Shown here piece after piece: positions 12,901-27,900 of a stretch of DNA of 64,000 bases; position 1 is the first letter of the stretch; every line of letters begins with the position of its first letter. The translations under genes were made by a program, and so were the position numbers. Below the pieces are notes generated by a model. The model saw only the letters and a list, made by a program, of their open reading frames with translations. It did not search any database and was not told where the DNA came from. The DNA is from Plazaster borealis (taxonomy: Eukaryota > Echinodermata > Asteroidea > Forcipulatida > Labidiasteridae), in NCBI GenBank assembly GCA_021014325.1, contig CM037462.1, forward strand, positions 5,178,318-5,242,317, in the 5' to 3' direction.

Positions 12901-15900
12901 GACAAGATGTCATAGAGGAAGGCTGACTTGACATTGGAGACTCCGATACTCTATTAACCACTGCACTGCATGAAGTCTCAGCTTGTGCATTGGACGATGA
13001 ACCTGCTAGAATAAAAAATACTTATTATCGCCTTCATAACACACTGCGATAAATCCATCAACATACCAGGGCACAATTTCATACAGCTGCTTAAGCGCAA
13101 AAAGTAGCTAAGCACAACCTATGCTTATCCAAATAAGGTTACCAGCCAAAAAAACATGCCACTTGTACAATTGTTGACTGGTACCCTGCTTATTTTGCTT
13201 AGCATTAATTTCTGCTGAAGCAGCTCTATGAAATTGGACCCCCAGACCAGAGCCCAATTTCATAGAGCTGATTAAGCACAACAATTTGCTAAGCACAACA
13301 AAATTATGCTTACCAGAATAAGGTTACCAGCCAAACTACCCTGCCACTTGTACAATTTGTAACTGGTATCAGAATATTGTTATGCAATATTGCCTGCTTA
13401 AACAGCTCTATGAAATTGGGCCTAAGGCTTCGAAGAAAACTAAACAGTTCAGATGTACCGGTACTTCAGCTCAATACCACCTGTTACAATAAATCATTTT
13501 ATATAACCCACACATAGATCATTGTCAGTTGATTGGTGGAAAACGCATCGTGTGTCATCCTTTATTTTGCCATGTATGTATTGCCGCAACCTTGAACCGT
13601 CGTATATGGAAAAAACAGAGGACGGGAATATTGATTTTCGATGCTTAATTCTCAGCGTCGTTCCCAAAACAATCGATCCCTTCCTTCGTCCAAACGGGGC
13701 AAGGTTGTGTCACGGCGGACAAGGTTGGTGTCTATACATGGAGTCGACCATGTTATTATAATGGGTTTTAAGTGTTTTAGGAGTGTGGGGTGGACGAGTT
13801 TCCGTGTCGTTTTGTTTTTATTGTTATGCGTGACTTATACAAACAAGAAATAAAGTTAAATACAATTCGTTCGTGCATTGTCGCAGAATACATACATTCG
13901 GTGAGCTCTAACCCATTTCACTCGACTTCGCCTTGTGAAATGGAATAGTCCAGATTTCACCTCTTGATTATTTTTGGCGACAATGCACTCAGATAAATTC
14001 AATAATATTTGTATATTATTTATTTATTTTAATCTCTCCTAAATTACATCGTTTCAGACAGATAATTGGTAGTAACATTAAGAGAAGAAGACAATGCATG
14101 AACGGTTTTGAAACGTATTTATTCATTACTGACAAACCCTATAATTATGCTATTACTGTACAATTTACCTTTCATATGATGGCTTGACAGTAGGCCTACC
14201 TTACGATTCCTTTTGTTAGACCTATTGAAGGAGGTTAATGAGACATCGGAAAAAAAGTAGTTAAAATGATACATGGTTTCCTTCTATTACACAATCTTCT
14301 CACTATTTTAGTATATCATAGCATGTAATCAATTAGCTTTCAATAACCAGAAACATTAAAATCTGAGTTATGGATTTGATTGAAGATAGAATGCGTTTTC
14401 ACCTTATTTTGATCCAGACAATTACTATACAGACAACGATGATGACTATCAAGATGGGAACAATCACAGCAACGACTGGGAAACCCTTCGGGTGGATGTC
14501 TGTTGAAACTGCATAAAAACGAGTAATAGATAACACGTCACTTTCTCAGAAGATCCTCAGAAGAAATGTGACAACTGTCTAACTATATGGCTCATGCCCC
14601 CATGACACCAACACCATCTTGAGAAACCAAATTTAACGAATGAATCACATTACCTTTAACAGTGATGGGATCTCCCCAAGCCACAAAAAACTCCTGTGGA
14701 TATTGAAATGAGTAAATCAAACGGAAATTACTGTCAACTACAGGCAAGTATCTAATTTATTATTAAATTAATTTCTACATCATTTTTTCTAAACACCATG
14801 TTCCTAATAGGCTAAACCTTTTTGATTGTTAACTTACCGTATCTGATACTCTGCTGACAGACCCAGTGTATACGTCATACGTTGTATTACTCTTCAAAGG
14901 TTTGTTCTGGTAAAGCCCATAAGACTTTCCATCACCCACGGTGAATGTTTCTGGAAGGTCCTTTTTAAGTAATTCTGCTGCAACGTAATCTACAGTCACC
15001 TTCATGGTGGAAGATCGAAGTTGCCTGGAATTGCGGATTTCATTTGTAACAATGGGCTGTCTTCGCATCACTCCAATTTGAATTCCTCTATTTTAAACGA
15101 AATGGGTACACTGGGTTGTTCAATAGTAATTAATTGACATAAATTTAAGAAGCTCGTTACACCTGTATAATAAAACCTTCACACTAAAGGTAGGATTTAT
15201 CATTAGTTTTTGCAACGTCAAATCGTTAATCCGGAGGTCGCAGGTTCAAGTTACGCTCAAGTCAAACTGTCTTCGTTCAACCCAAAATTATTTTAAAATT
15301 CACCCAGTCAGTTTCCCTTGTGGTTTATTACTTGTCATTTGAAAATAAAAGTCGCACCCTCTTGAGGTGATCCTTCTGCTGCCGCTTATGTTGTATCATG
15401 AACTTGTGTGTCATCCTAGGCTATACGACACTTACAGGGTGAATGACCTCTGACTGGCACCCCGAACACAGATATTGACAAAATAGGGAGGCCGCCAACA
15501 TTGTGGCTCATTTGGTAGAGCGCCAGCACGTTTAATCCGGAGGTCGCAGGTTCGGGTCCCGCTCTAGTAAATTGTTTTTGTTCGACCCCAAATTAGTTTT
15601 TGGAACAATATCAAGTATTCCTATCACAGAGGCTTCAATCAGCACACCCTACGACCAACCTATGAACATTGAAAAAAAAAATGTTAGAGATCAAGTCCAT
15701 TTATTTATTTATTTATTTATTTATTTTAAAATCTTTATACAGGATACAAAAATGAGCACAACGGCTGTATTACATTAAGTTAATTGTCAGTGGTTTTGCC
15801 ACCGAGTAAGAGTCATCAGATTCATGATTTGAACTGCTCTGTGACGCGGTCAGGGAATTTGTCGTCAACTCGCACTTCTTTGCGTAGAGCTTGTGGCGAG

Positions 15901-18900
15901 AAAGAAAATCATCAGTTGTTTAATATTGCGCTGTGCAAACTTCTATAAAGAATAGGGTCAAGCTAGCTGTCACGGACATTTTCCGTTGGTTGCATTGAGC
16001 CATCTGGACCAGATGACTGTCGGCTTACTAGGTTCTCCTGCTTCTGTCTCTGTGAGGCTCCATGAGAGTTGTTAATAATATTATCATGAAATGTACTTTA
16101 CTGCTGCCACTAAGTTTGCATGTGGCCTTATCTGAGAAACAGGACTCATCTAACAGTCAACTATTCAGCAGCCATGTTACATTCTGAGCATCGCCCTCTG
16201 TTGGCAGGTGGAGTATGACACATCCCACACGCCAATGCTGCGGTTTTATTAGCCCGAACATCTGACGTAACGCCAGATAGCGGCTTTGAGCCAAGGGAGG
16301 GATCCTGAGAAGTGTACCTTTGACCTCGCGTCAATTCCACAGCAGAGATTCGTACTGCTACAGTCACACGTGTACACACATTACATTGTGTATAAACAAC
16401 ATTACATACAAACATTATGTACACGGACGCCGCAGCATGCAGCAGACGATCGAAAAGTTCGTGCAGATGTTATAGCTGATAAACGCGTCACTTCGGAGCG
16501 GACCAACCATAACGCAGATACGGAAAGCTTACATCACTGCACGTTAATCCAATGAAATCATCCAATGAAATCATTGGGTCTGTAAGACAAGTACCTGTCT
16601 TCGCAAGTCTACGGTTTTATGGACTACAAAACATACTTAACAGTGGGATGAAATAACCCCTCGCCAAAGCATTGTGAAAATAGTACTAATCTTCATGTGA
16701 GATTTGAAAATAAGTTCCCATCATAAGAATAAAACCATGTTGCCTTTATAATAAGATACTCACGTGATGTAACGCAATGATACAGGTAGATGCAAACCAA
16801 TGGTGAAAGTCGACGAAGTTATTTCATTTGGATTACTGGATGGCTTGGCCGGAGGCTCAATTCCTTGAAAACAAATTTTAACGAATATAACATCAAGAAC
16901 GGCAACGGTGAACAAGTGTTTGTCATCAACTACGGAAAGTAACATAAACTTCTATAACAAAATATTCGAAATGATGCCAATAAGATCCATAACTGTATGT
17001 TTAACCACGTCGTACACACTGGTCTCTGCTCAAAATCGTGATATCCTAAGCAGGACCGTGACACACGTCCTATAGAGGGGCTGTCAATAAACAGGGATCA
17101 GTTATTGGTAAGGAGGTGGCTGGACACAATTCTGTCAGCATCCTTTGTGTACAAAATCGGTATATCAACTGTCAATGGTTGATGAAACCAAATTATAATA
17201 CAAAACAAACTCTCTTAACCTAGGATGGAAAACGCTTGGCAGCATACTTTACCGCCAACGTACCAGGGGTGCGTTGCGACCAAACAGGTCCCTCGCTTGA
17301 GGATTTAAACAAAAATCAAAAACAATTTTAGTTCATATGTACAGAGCTCTGGAAGTGTCACTCAACTCGGAGATCCTGGTATTATTAACCACATGATGAT
17401 GACATCATAAATGTTAGATGACGACATCCCGAGATGATTTACCTCGGGATGCCGACATCTTGAAAGTAAAATGTAATATCTTCACAGGATAATTTATCTT
17501 GGGTTCTAGACACTTTCGGGATGTTACCATTCCAAGATGAATTATCTCGGGAAGTCGACATCTTACGTTCAGGATGTCGATAATATCAGATAATTTATCT
17601 CGAGATGTCGACATCTTACTTTCATGATGTGGACATTCTAAGATAAAATATGTTTTGAAAACGACATCTTACTTCAGGATATCGTCATCCCGAGATAAAC
17701 CATCTCAAGATGTCGTCATCTTCTGTTTATGATATCACCATCCTCTCATGATTACTACATGTCGAACGGCACTTCCAGAGCTCCGTACATATGACATTTT
17801 TATAATAGTAATATCATTCTCTCAATACCTGTCTCGACTGAAGTAAATGTCTGGAGTCTTGCCTTTTCTCCTGCACCAACACTATTATAACCTGCCAGGT
17901 AAAATTCATATTTTGTAGATGGTTCTAAACTGCTAAAGTTGTGCTGCATAACTGACGGTTCTATATCAACCGTTTGGAATGAGCTATTCGGACTAAAGTT
18001 GATTTCATATGGTTTTTCTAGCACCCTGTATAAAAGCTGTGAGTTAAAAAAAGGAAAATTAATAAAGTAAGTAGACATTTCCAAGACTTCGTTCACCTGA
18101 TCTGAAAAAGTAATCAACTCAAGGGAACTAACGAACTATATTTGGTTCCATCAACATTATTATTACTTTTATTAGGCTATTTATTCGACCCGTCAACACA
18201 AATACAAAACATTTAAGGCAATTCGAAGAACTAGAAAACCAAAAACACTGAGAAAACAATAAAGCGAGAAACATATGGGCCTTGCCCAAGAAAAACACAT
18301 TATTATCAAAGTACAAAAGATATGATGAAATGATGGCAACTGGACGAGCATGGTGAAAAGCAATATTAACTTCGGGGGGGGGGGGGGTTGCATAATGAGT
18401 GTATGAAGGGAGCATGCACTGTACGGGAAGTCAATCTGGGGAAGGACAGAATAAAACTGCCCAACAAAAAGAACAAAACACTAAGGCACATAATTATACT
18501 CGATCGTTGGCTGAAATATCTTGACATCTTAATATACTTATTGCTCCAATTGAACAACTCCAAAATGAGGCTTAATGGATCGGACCAGGATCGGTCCGTC
18601 GTTAATGGAAAATTAAACAAAATTGCCCCCCTTGAACATGATATAATTATACCATGTTTGTGATCATTAACTACATAAAATGAGTTGTTAACAAAGTACT
18701 GTGCAGGCCTACATTATAAATATAACCTGATGTGTATACTGTACACTCCCGGGTCACACCCGGATTCCTGTGAGGCCAGACCCATTTTGGGGGTCAATTC
18801 AGTATGACCCAGAATCTGTGTCAAATTCACCAGAAGCTTTGTCAAACTGACGCAGAGTACAAATTCCACATTTTAAATTAATTTTTGGCTTAACTTAACC

Positions 18901-21900
18901 CAGAAATTCTGAACCCGAAATCCAAGTCAATCCTGACCCGGTTTTTTTTGTTTTAGTGTCTAAGAACAAAATAAAAAGCGTTGATGTCGGTGAAATACGT
19001 ACCGTATATCCAATAATAGCACCATTTCTCTGACCACAGGGTATTTGACTCCAACTAAATGCTAAACCATACTCAGCTTTTGACGACAACTTGAAGTCTG
19101 TCGGAGATCCTGTTGGCTCTAATGGTAATTTGAAATCCAAGAATACGATTTGTTAACATATTCTAAACTTTAGGGCCTACTAATTTGACAATGTATTGTT
19201 TACGTCATTTAGTGTTGTGCTGCAAAAGAAGCGTTCGATTGGTTTCTAAATTATAATTTTGGCAACATTTGTTTCGGCAATCGTGGCATACTCTGAGTGC
19301 CATCACATGAACTGAAAAAGGGGCAACACTTCTGTGTTCATCCAAAACATAGTAATTTGTGTTTTATAAAGAACATTGGGCCAGCACTTTCGTCTTTTTT
19401 TCATAAGACAAATCAAATCAAGATGGATTGAAATTTAACTGAAGGTCTCGTTCCGAACCACATCTTGAAAGTAAAATGTAATATCTTCACAGGATGATTT
19501 ATCTTGGGTTCTCCACACTCGACATCTTACTTTCATGATGTGGACATCCTAAGATAAAATATGTCTGGAAAACGACATCTTAATTCAGGATATCGTCATC
19601 CCGAGATAAACCATCCGAAGATGTCGTCATCTTCTGTTTATGATATCACCATCCTCTCATGATTACTACATGTCGAACGGCACTTCCAGAGCTCCGTACA
19701 TATGACATTTTTATAATAGTAATATCATTCTCTCCATACCTGTCTCGACTGAAGTAAATGTCTGGAGTCTTGCCTTTTCTCCTGCACCAACACTGTTGAA
19801 ACCTGCCAGGTAAAACTCATATTTTGTAGATGGTTCTAAACTGCTAAAGTTGTGCTGCATAACTGACGGTTCTATATCAACCGTTTGGAATGAGCTATTC
19901 GGACTAAAGTTGATTTCACATGGTTTTTCTAGCACCCTGTATAAAAGCTGTGAGTTAAAAAAAGAAAAATTAATAAAGTAAGTATTACATTTCCAAGACT
20001 TCGTACACCTGATCCGATAAAAGTAATCAACTCGAGGGAACTAACGAATTATATTTGGTTCCATCAATATTATTTTTACTTTTATTAGGCTACTTATTCG
20101 ACCCGTCAACACAAATACAAAACAAATCAAGGCAAATCGAAGAACTGGAAAACCAAAACAACTGAGAAAACAACAAAGCAAGAAACATATGGGCCTTGCC
20201 CAAGAAACACACAGATTAGCAAAGTAAAAAGGAGATGATGAAAGGCAGGCAACTAGACAAGCATGGAGAAAAGCAATATTAACATCATGGGGGGAAATGA
20301 AAAATTAGTGTATGAAGGGAGCATGCAAGTCGATCTGGGGAAGGACATAAGAAAACTGCCCAACAAAAAGGACAAAACACTAAGGCACATGTTCTCGATC
20401 GTTGGCAGAATTATCTTGACATCTTAATATACTTAATATACGAAATGAGGCTTAATGGATCGGACCAGGATCGGTCCGTCGTTAATGGAAAATTAAACAA
20501 AATTGCCCCCCCCTTGAACATGATATAATTATACCATGTTTGTCATCATTAACTACATAAAATGAGTTGTTAACATAAAGTACTGTGCAGGCCTACATTA
20601 TAAATATAATCTGATGTGTATACTGTAGACTTCCGGGTCACACCCGGATTCCTGTGAGGCCAGACCCATTTTGGGGTCAATTCAGTATGACCCAGAATCT
20701 GTGTCAAATTCACGAGAAGCTTTGTCAAACTGACGCAGAATGTGAGTCAAAATTCCACATTTTAAATTAGTTTCTGGGTCAACCTAACCCAGAAATTTGG
20801 AACCCGGAATCCAAGTCAATCCTGACCCGGTTTTTTTGTTTTAGTGTCTAAGAACAAAATAAAAAGCGTTGTTGTCGGTGAAATACGTACCGTATATCCA
20901 ATGATAGCACCATTTCTCTGACCACAGGGTATTTGACTCCAACTAAATGCTAAACCATACTCAGCTTTTGACGACAACTTGAAGTCTGTCGGAGATCCTG
21001 TTGGCTCTAATGGTAATTTGAAATCCAAGAATACAATTTATTAACATATTCTAGAATTTAGGGCCTACTAATTTGACATTGTATTGTTTACGTCATTATG
21101 TGTTGTGGTGCAAAGAGAGGTTGGTTTCTAAATTTTAATTTCGGCAACAATTGTTTCGGCAATCGTGACATACTCTGAGTGCCGCATGAACTGAAAATGG
21201 GGCAACACTTCTCTGTTCATCCAAAACATATTAATTTGTATTTTATAAAGAACATTGGGCCAGCACTTTCGTCTTTTCACAAGAAAAATCAAATCAAAAT
21301 GGATTGAAATTTAACTGAAGGTCTCGTTCCATTTCGAAAGGATTAAGTTTTTGTGCACTCAATAGAATTTTTTTGTGCACGGGACCCAGCTTTCCAACAC
21401 TATTTGTCAACCTCTGAGTTCACTCACCCATAAATCACTACTAGGCCTATATGAAAGAGGGGTGTTTAAAGGCAGTTCCAAAAAAAATTAACGGAGTTAG
21501 TAGTAATTAAAAAAAGTATGAAGCTGGTCCTCGCGCCTGCTCCCCATGGCTGCTAGGAAGGTTTATTAACGTCTGTTATCAAGCAAAATTATTAAACAGG
21601 ATACCAGTCATAGATTGTACATGCGACACAGTATTTTGGCTGGTAACATTATTTTGGTCGCATAATTTTGTGGTAAGCTTCTTGTTTGTGCATAAGCAGC
21701 TCTATGAAACTTGGCCCTGGTTTGGTGTATACTGTATGGTGGTTGTCCACCATTCATCACACAATCTACCTTCAGCAGTGTCTACCTTGAACAAAAAGAC
21801 TCTCAACGTCTGCGTACCTATCAGTTTAAACATATCTTTACTCAAATAAAATACTACAAATAAATTATTTACCCTTTTCGGGTGTTGTATGCTCTATGTA

Positions 21901-24900
21901 ACTTTCCTCCAGGAATTCACCGAGTCCTGCTTCATTCCTTGCAAGTACACGAATCATGTAAGTTGAATTGGCGAATAGAGATGAATCGGGAATTGGAAAA
22001 GTAGATTGTTTCATTGTTGCGTTGTGTAGAGTTTCAAATTCACCACCAACCTCTTGGCAAGGATCTCTCTTAACCAGTTGATACTGCACCGCATAATCAA
22101 TGACAGGGCACTTGTTTTGAGGAGGTTTCCATGTTATTGTCTTGCTGGATTCTTGCCCAGAGCTGACTTCATAAATCACTGATACAGGAGCTAGAAGAAA
22201 ATAAAATATTGACACAGGTTACAGGTTTTTATATAAAACAATTATGTAAAATATGTATTTGTTTTCAAGCATGGGGCTGAAAACCATATGATTTATGACA
22301 TTGTCTAAAGACATAGGCCTTATCTAGGACAAACTGACTGGAAGCTTTCAAATCGAAACACAACGTGTCATAAACACTTCCGACTTTTGGCCACACGAGG
22401 GCGCTTCCAAAGGCTAATTTCCTTGCATGACATTTACACGTTTATTTTAATTTATTGACTGCTTGCATATCTGTTTTGTTTGTTAGTTTTTTAGCTGTTC
22501 CGACATAAAAGTCGGCCGGAACAGCTATTGTTTTCGTCAAGGCTTGTATTTGTTTTTCTTATTATTATTATTCTTTAGATCTGTCAAAAATCCCACGAAT
22601 GCCACGAATCCCACGAATTTGTGGCCTCCAAATGTCATACTTAGCTTAGTATACAAAAGAGTCAGATCCCATATCATATCAAAGCTTAGTTCGTGAAGTT
22701 ATAGCTAAATGTAATTAGCTTAACTTGTTTAATTAGTTTGTTTAGTTATAATGACATGAATATTCAATTAGCCAATCTTCTAAAAAAATTATCTTTGAAA
22801 CCGCATGTCATTGAGTTATAATCTTTGTGCTGTCTTGTAGCTTACAGCAGCACATGTAACACTTTATTTAGAATTGTAACCTAACTTGGACCTTTACTTC
22901 CGGTTCAAACAGGAAGCTCTAAAATTTGAAAATAACATTTCCTGAACCACATGTCATTAAGTCATAATCTTTGTGCCGTCTTATTCAAATAAAATTACCC
23001 CACATTGACCTTTCCTTCCAGTTCAAACAAGAACTTCAAATACAAAATAATGTTTCCTGAACCACGTGTCATAAAGTGAAAATCTTTGTGCCCTCTGGTA
23101 GCTTACTGGACATATAACATTTTATTCAAAAAAATTCCCACATTAAACTTTTCTTCCGGTCCAAATAGGAAGTTCAAATAAATTAAAAACACATTTGCTG
23201 AACCACATGTCATTATAAATCATGATTTGTTGCCATCTTGTAGCATACAACACAGGTAACTTTTTATTTAAAAACATGACCGTGCTTCAGGTTTATGGTT
23301 AGGGTTTTGGGCACAGTTAGAGTCAAATTGAGGATTTGTGTTAGGTTTAGGGTGGTGGTCTGTTTGCCGCAAATTCAGGGTCAGTTTCAGGGTCTGGATC
23401 GTATAATCATAAAATATAACCAGAACAGCTTTGTGTTCGTCCAAAGGACAAACACCTAATGTATAGTTCTGTTTTTGTTTTGTATCATTGGCCAAATAAA
23501 TAATAATAATAATGGCAACAACGGATAAACCAGTTCGTTTTACTAGTTTAACACCACATAAATTTGGTTCACACACGCATTTTTGTATCTCACCCCCACC
23601 CATCTGGTTACGCCACTGTCAACCTCAGAGGAACTATTAATGAGAATATCTTGTAATTTAGAGGAAGGCCTATACTGCTATACAAAGTTACACAAACGAA
23701 AGTCGGGAATTAATGTGACATTCAATCTTAGCGTACCGTAACACGCTGTGCAGTTTGGCTGGAGTCCAATCTGGCCATACGGACAAGAGTCTGCAAAAAA
23801 ACAATTGAAACTGTGATTATGTCAGTTGCGATAAAAACATTCGAATTCAAGATAAATTGTTACGCTTACTTTGGAGTGTATAATAAGACCGTGAATAATT
23901 CACTATGGCCTGGAAACTATTAAGTACCAAACAAAAAAACCGTGTAAAACTAGTAGGGGAGATTGCCTTAGCTTTCGATCCAAACCGGACCTTCATTAGA
24001 GGCATAAACAAGAACAAACAAAAATATCCATTTATAGCAAAAAGAGGAGCAAAGGATTATGGGAAGGCATCCAGAAAAAGCGGGACAAAAGCCAATCAAA
24101 GTTATTAGTTTACAAACAATGGGGTGGCTAAGAACCAATCAGAGCAAGCTGCATCATGATAATGCACCTAACAATAGGGGGCAGGACAAAACAACTAGTG
24201 AAGAGAGTTTAGTAAACAACAAGATGACTCTGTGAAAAGGGAGGTAATTATAGAAGAACAGAATCAATGTACAGGATATGTAAGAAACATAAAACCTTCA
24301 TATATTAAGAAACGTTATTAATAAATAAATATATATATTATGTACATTTTTTGTACAGTTCTGTACATTTAGGAAGGAACTATTTTCAACACGAACATTA
24401 GAAATGTTAATATCAATAGGATGATTACTGTAACTCTCCCACGTCCAAAATATCGTCCGTCAAATGAACGTTTAGTAGTCCAACATTTTTAATCAAAGAA
24501 ATATATTATAAGAGCGAATTCTTTTAAGGAAGTTATTAAATGACTTAATACTAAGACATGGTATTGTACGTACTTTGGCAATTTTCACCTCTGAAGTCGG
24601 TTCTACATATTTCCTGATTGGGGCATATTCCAGTGCCTTTGTCACAAACTACATCATTGGCACATTGGCAGCGCTGATTACAATTAACTCCGAACCAACC
24701 GTCGGGACACACTGTAATAGTAAACAACAAGAGGTTGATGGAGTTATAAGAACAATCAGCAGGCCCGCTCTGTGGTGCGGGTTAGGTTAAGTTTATTTTA
24801 AAAACTTCTGGGTTATAATTGACCCAGATCCGGGTCCCGTGGACTGACCCATTTCTGGATCAATATGACCCGTATTCTGTGTCAAAACTACCCAGAGCTC

Positions 24901-27900
24901 GGTCAAAATGAGGCAGGGTCCGATTTCCATCCCATTTTTTACAATAATTTGTCTAGGTCTTCCTGACTAACAGATGGATCAAGCGACCCGGGACCAGGAA
25001 TCCGGGTAAATTCTGAACGTCGAGTTTTTAGAGTATTGCCCCACGAGGAGTCTACATTCTAAAATGTCCAAGGTCAGGGGACCTGACCCATTTCTTGGTC
25101 AAGCTGGTTTAAACAAAATGAGGTTTTTGACTCGTTTTTTTAAATTTTATAATTTGACATAGTTCGGTTAGTTCGACACATTCGGGCCATACTCCCAATC
25201 GAAAACTCCCTGGTCAGAATTGACCTGGATTCCGGGTCACATGAGCCCGACCCATTTCTGAGTAAGTATGACCCAGAATTCGTGTCAAACTTACCCGAAA
25301 TTATGTCAAACCACGGGAGCAAACGAGTAAAAATCTCCTTTTTTTTTAACCAGCCTGACCCAGAATCGGGTTTGTCCCGCACAAGCTGGATCCAGATCAA
25401 TTCTGACCCGGGAGCTTTTGAACCCTCAAGTGAGCGTTGGTAACACCTAAGTTATGGCACATTTTAAGACTGTCACTGTTTTCTCCAAAGTGTAATGCCG
25501 GGGGGGGGGGGTCAAAGCCCTTGATACCCTAGACTGAAACATTCTACATATCTAACAGGGGGGTCAAGTCCCAAAATGCAGACCAACCCAGATCTAACCC
25601 TCTAATATCTGTTCTGTGTAGCAGGCTTCCCTTGCTGACAGCCTGTGCTAGGTTCTGTGGTTTCCACCCCCCCCCCCCCATTTAGGGTTACTGGAGAGCC
25701 AGTAACTAGTGGAACCTTCCTGCATTTGTGTAATTTCTGGGGTTACTCCCGCACTTAAGGGTCAATGGTCAATATGTTTTGCAGCTTTGACCACCGGGCA
25801 ACTCCAAGGCGTCTCTTCAAGTCTGTGACACCCAGAGTTTCCGGTCAGCCAAGTCATAATAATGATGAGAACCGACCCGTGGGATGCGGTGAACCGTAGG
25901 CGTCCTTTTACTACCGCGGTCAAGACCATTGTGGAGGACAGTGGAGCCAGGATGATGGAACAGGACATATTGCGCGTCCGTCATTGCGCTGTAGTTATCA
26001 GGGCCCAATTTAATTGCATTGCTACAACAGAATTAAGCGTTGCAGATAAAGCACATGAAAATATTGGCCATAAGCGCAGATTTCCGCAGTAAGCAGAGCC
26101 ATGAAATTGACCATATTTTGACCGCTTGAGGGCGCTTTCATCAGGGAATTGTCTTGCATCACGATTACAGTTTTGTCTTATTTGAATTTGAATTATTTAA
26201 ATTGTATGTAGTTTTCTTGCATCAATGACGAAATACGTAAACATAACAATAACAACAATTAAAAAACTCGGTTTGTTAACTGGTTTTGCATCACATGAAT
26301 TCGGTTCACATACGCCCTCACACGGTCAAAAATACGGCGAATTGGGTCCTGGTTACAGTTTTAAGGTGTGATTACTGACAACAGAGAATGGTAAGTGAAT
26401 TGACTTTGGCAATCAAGTCATTGCACACAGCGTCGTATATAGTTAGCTCAGAAGAGCAAATCGGTGCAAGTATACATTTCCTATCCTTACCCTGACAATT
26501 TTCTCCTGTGAAGCCCGGTGCACATTGTACACCAGTTGGACATTTGCCATGTCCCTTGTCGCACACTGCATCATCCTCGCAGTTACATCTTAGCTTGCAA
26601 CCGGCACCAAAATAACCGTCGTCGCAATCTATGGGAGATATTATCACAAGTTTAAAAACCTTCACAGGGCGGAGGGGTAAATAAATATTACCACATAATC
26701 ACTAAATTCCTCCATTTTGTTTACAGGATTTTTCAAAATATATCTTTAATGGTATGGTAGTAAATATTGGCCCTTTTGCCCTGGGATAAATTCGGGGTGT
26801 TGCCACGCCCTTAATAGCTTCGATAGTTAGAAAAATATATCAATTATGCCCCTACATAGGTAGCTAAAGGACTCAAATAATCATAGACTATAGCTTGGCA
26901 TGTAAAGAAGTCACCTATAGATGTAAACATTATTGGGAAATGCACATATTTAAATATATATACATATTGGATGGTGTCGTAGTAAATATTGGCCCTTTCG
27001 CTCGTAGGGATAAAGTCGGGGTGTTGCCACGCCCTAAAAAGCTTAGTTATAGAGTAAAAAATAAATTACGGGGTAGCTAATACGGGGACTCAAATAATCC
27101 TAGAAAACAGCTGGGCATGTAAAGAAGTCACTTAGATGTAAAAAAAAAACATTTTGGAAATGCACAGAAAATGTTTTGTAATACACCTTAGATGGTGTGG
27201 TATACTAGGAAGTATTGTCCATTTCAAGGATTTGCGTATAGTTTAGGGTTTCCACGCACTTAAGGGTTTAAAGCTACGACGCGTGGTTGATAATAATCGA
27301 CAAAACGTCCCCTATACTCTATTCCTTTTTCTGGAAGTTTATTTTTGTGAACTGGATATACAAGTTCCAAATATCCTAGAAAACATGTTACACAAAAATA
27401 CTACAACATTGCCCCTTGAAACGCTTGACTTCTGTAAAAAGGACCGTGTTGGATGAAAAGGGTGAATGTAGACTAATGATTTATTAGACACCAGAGGAGT
27501 GTGATGGATTTGTCCTTTCGAACATAAATTTTATTGACATATTCTACCCTGCAAAGCAATCCTTCTGGCCTCTTATGTTACTTTATTTGTGTGTCTGGGG
27601 TTTTTTTTCTTCTTTTTCTGTCCGTGTGTCACTTTTCGGCTGCCTTGTTGTTTCTCAACGTCTTTGAAACCTTTACAAATCGTTTGTTTTAAGTTAGCTT
27701 TCGACTCGGGTTCATACCGTCATCGCAAGTCCTGCCTGTGAAGCTTGCTGCACATGTGCATCCAAAGGGATCCGGAGAACAAATCACAATGCCACGGCAA
27801 GCTCGGTCGGCATTCCTGCTACATCTCAAAGAACTGTCTTGACCAAACCAATTTTTCCCACATACTGCAAACATATAAAAACAAAGTCATATCCTTCTAA

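Larger units (their letters stand above)
17459..19455. repeat. Tandem duplication unit 1 (FN3 domain 3)
   Basis: About 2.0 kb including exons 12 and 13, their introns, a family-3 MITE and part of the gagctc MITE. Head to tail with unit 2; junction at about 19456-19463 (ggtctcgttccg meets cacatcttgaaag). Confidence 0.9.
19463..21330. repeat. Tandem duplication unit 2 (FN3 domain 2)
   Basis: About 1.87 kb, collinear with unit 1 and with several small indels in introns. Exons differ by one (exon 10/12) and five (exon 11/13) nucleotides. Confidence 0.9.

Noticed and set aside
15494..15570. Functional tRNA gene
   Set aside because: Box A and B sequences are present, but no cloverleaf closes and related copies with the same tail occur elsewhere, as expected of a SINE.
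23905..24108. 67-aa Lys-rich frame in a Tie intron
   Set aside because: Opposite strand to the gene, no recognisable motif, length within chance expectation.
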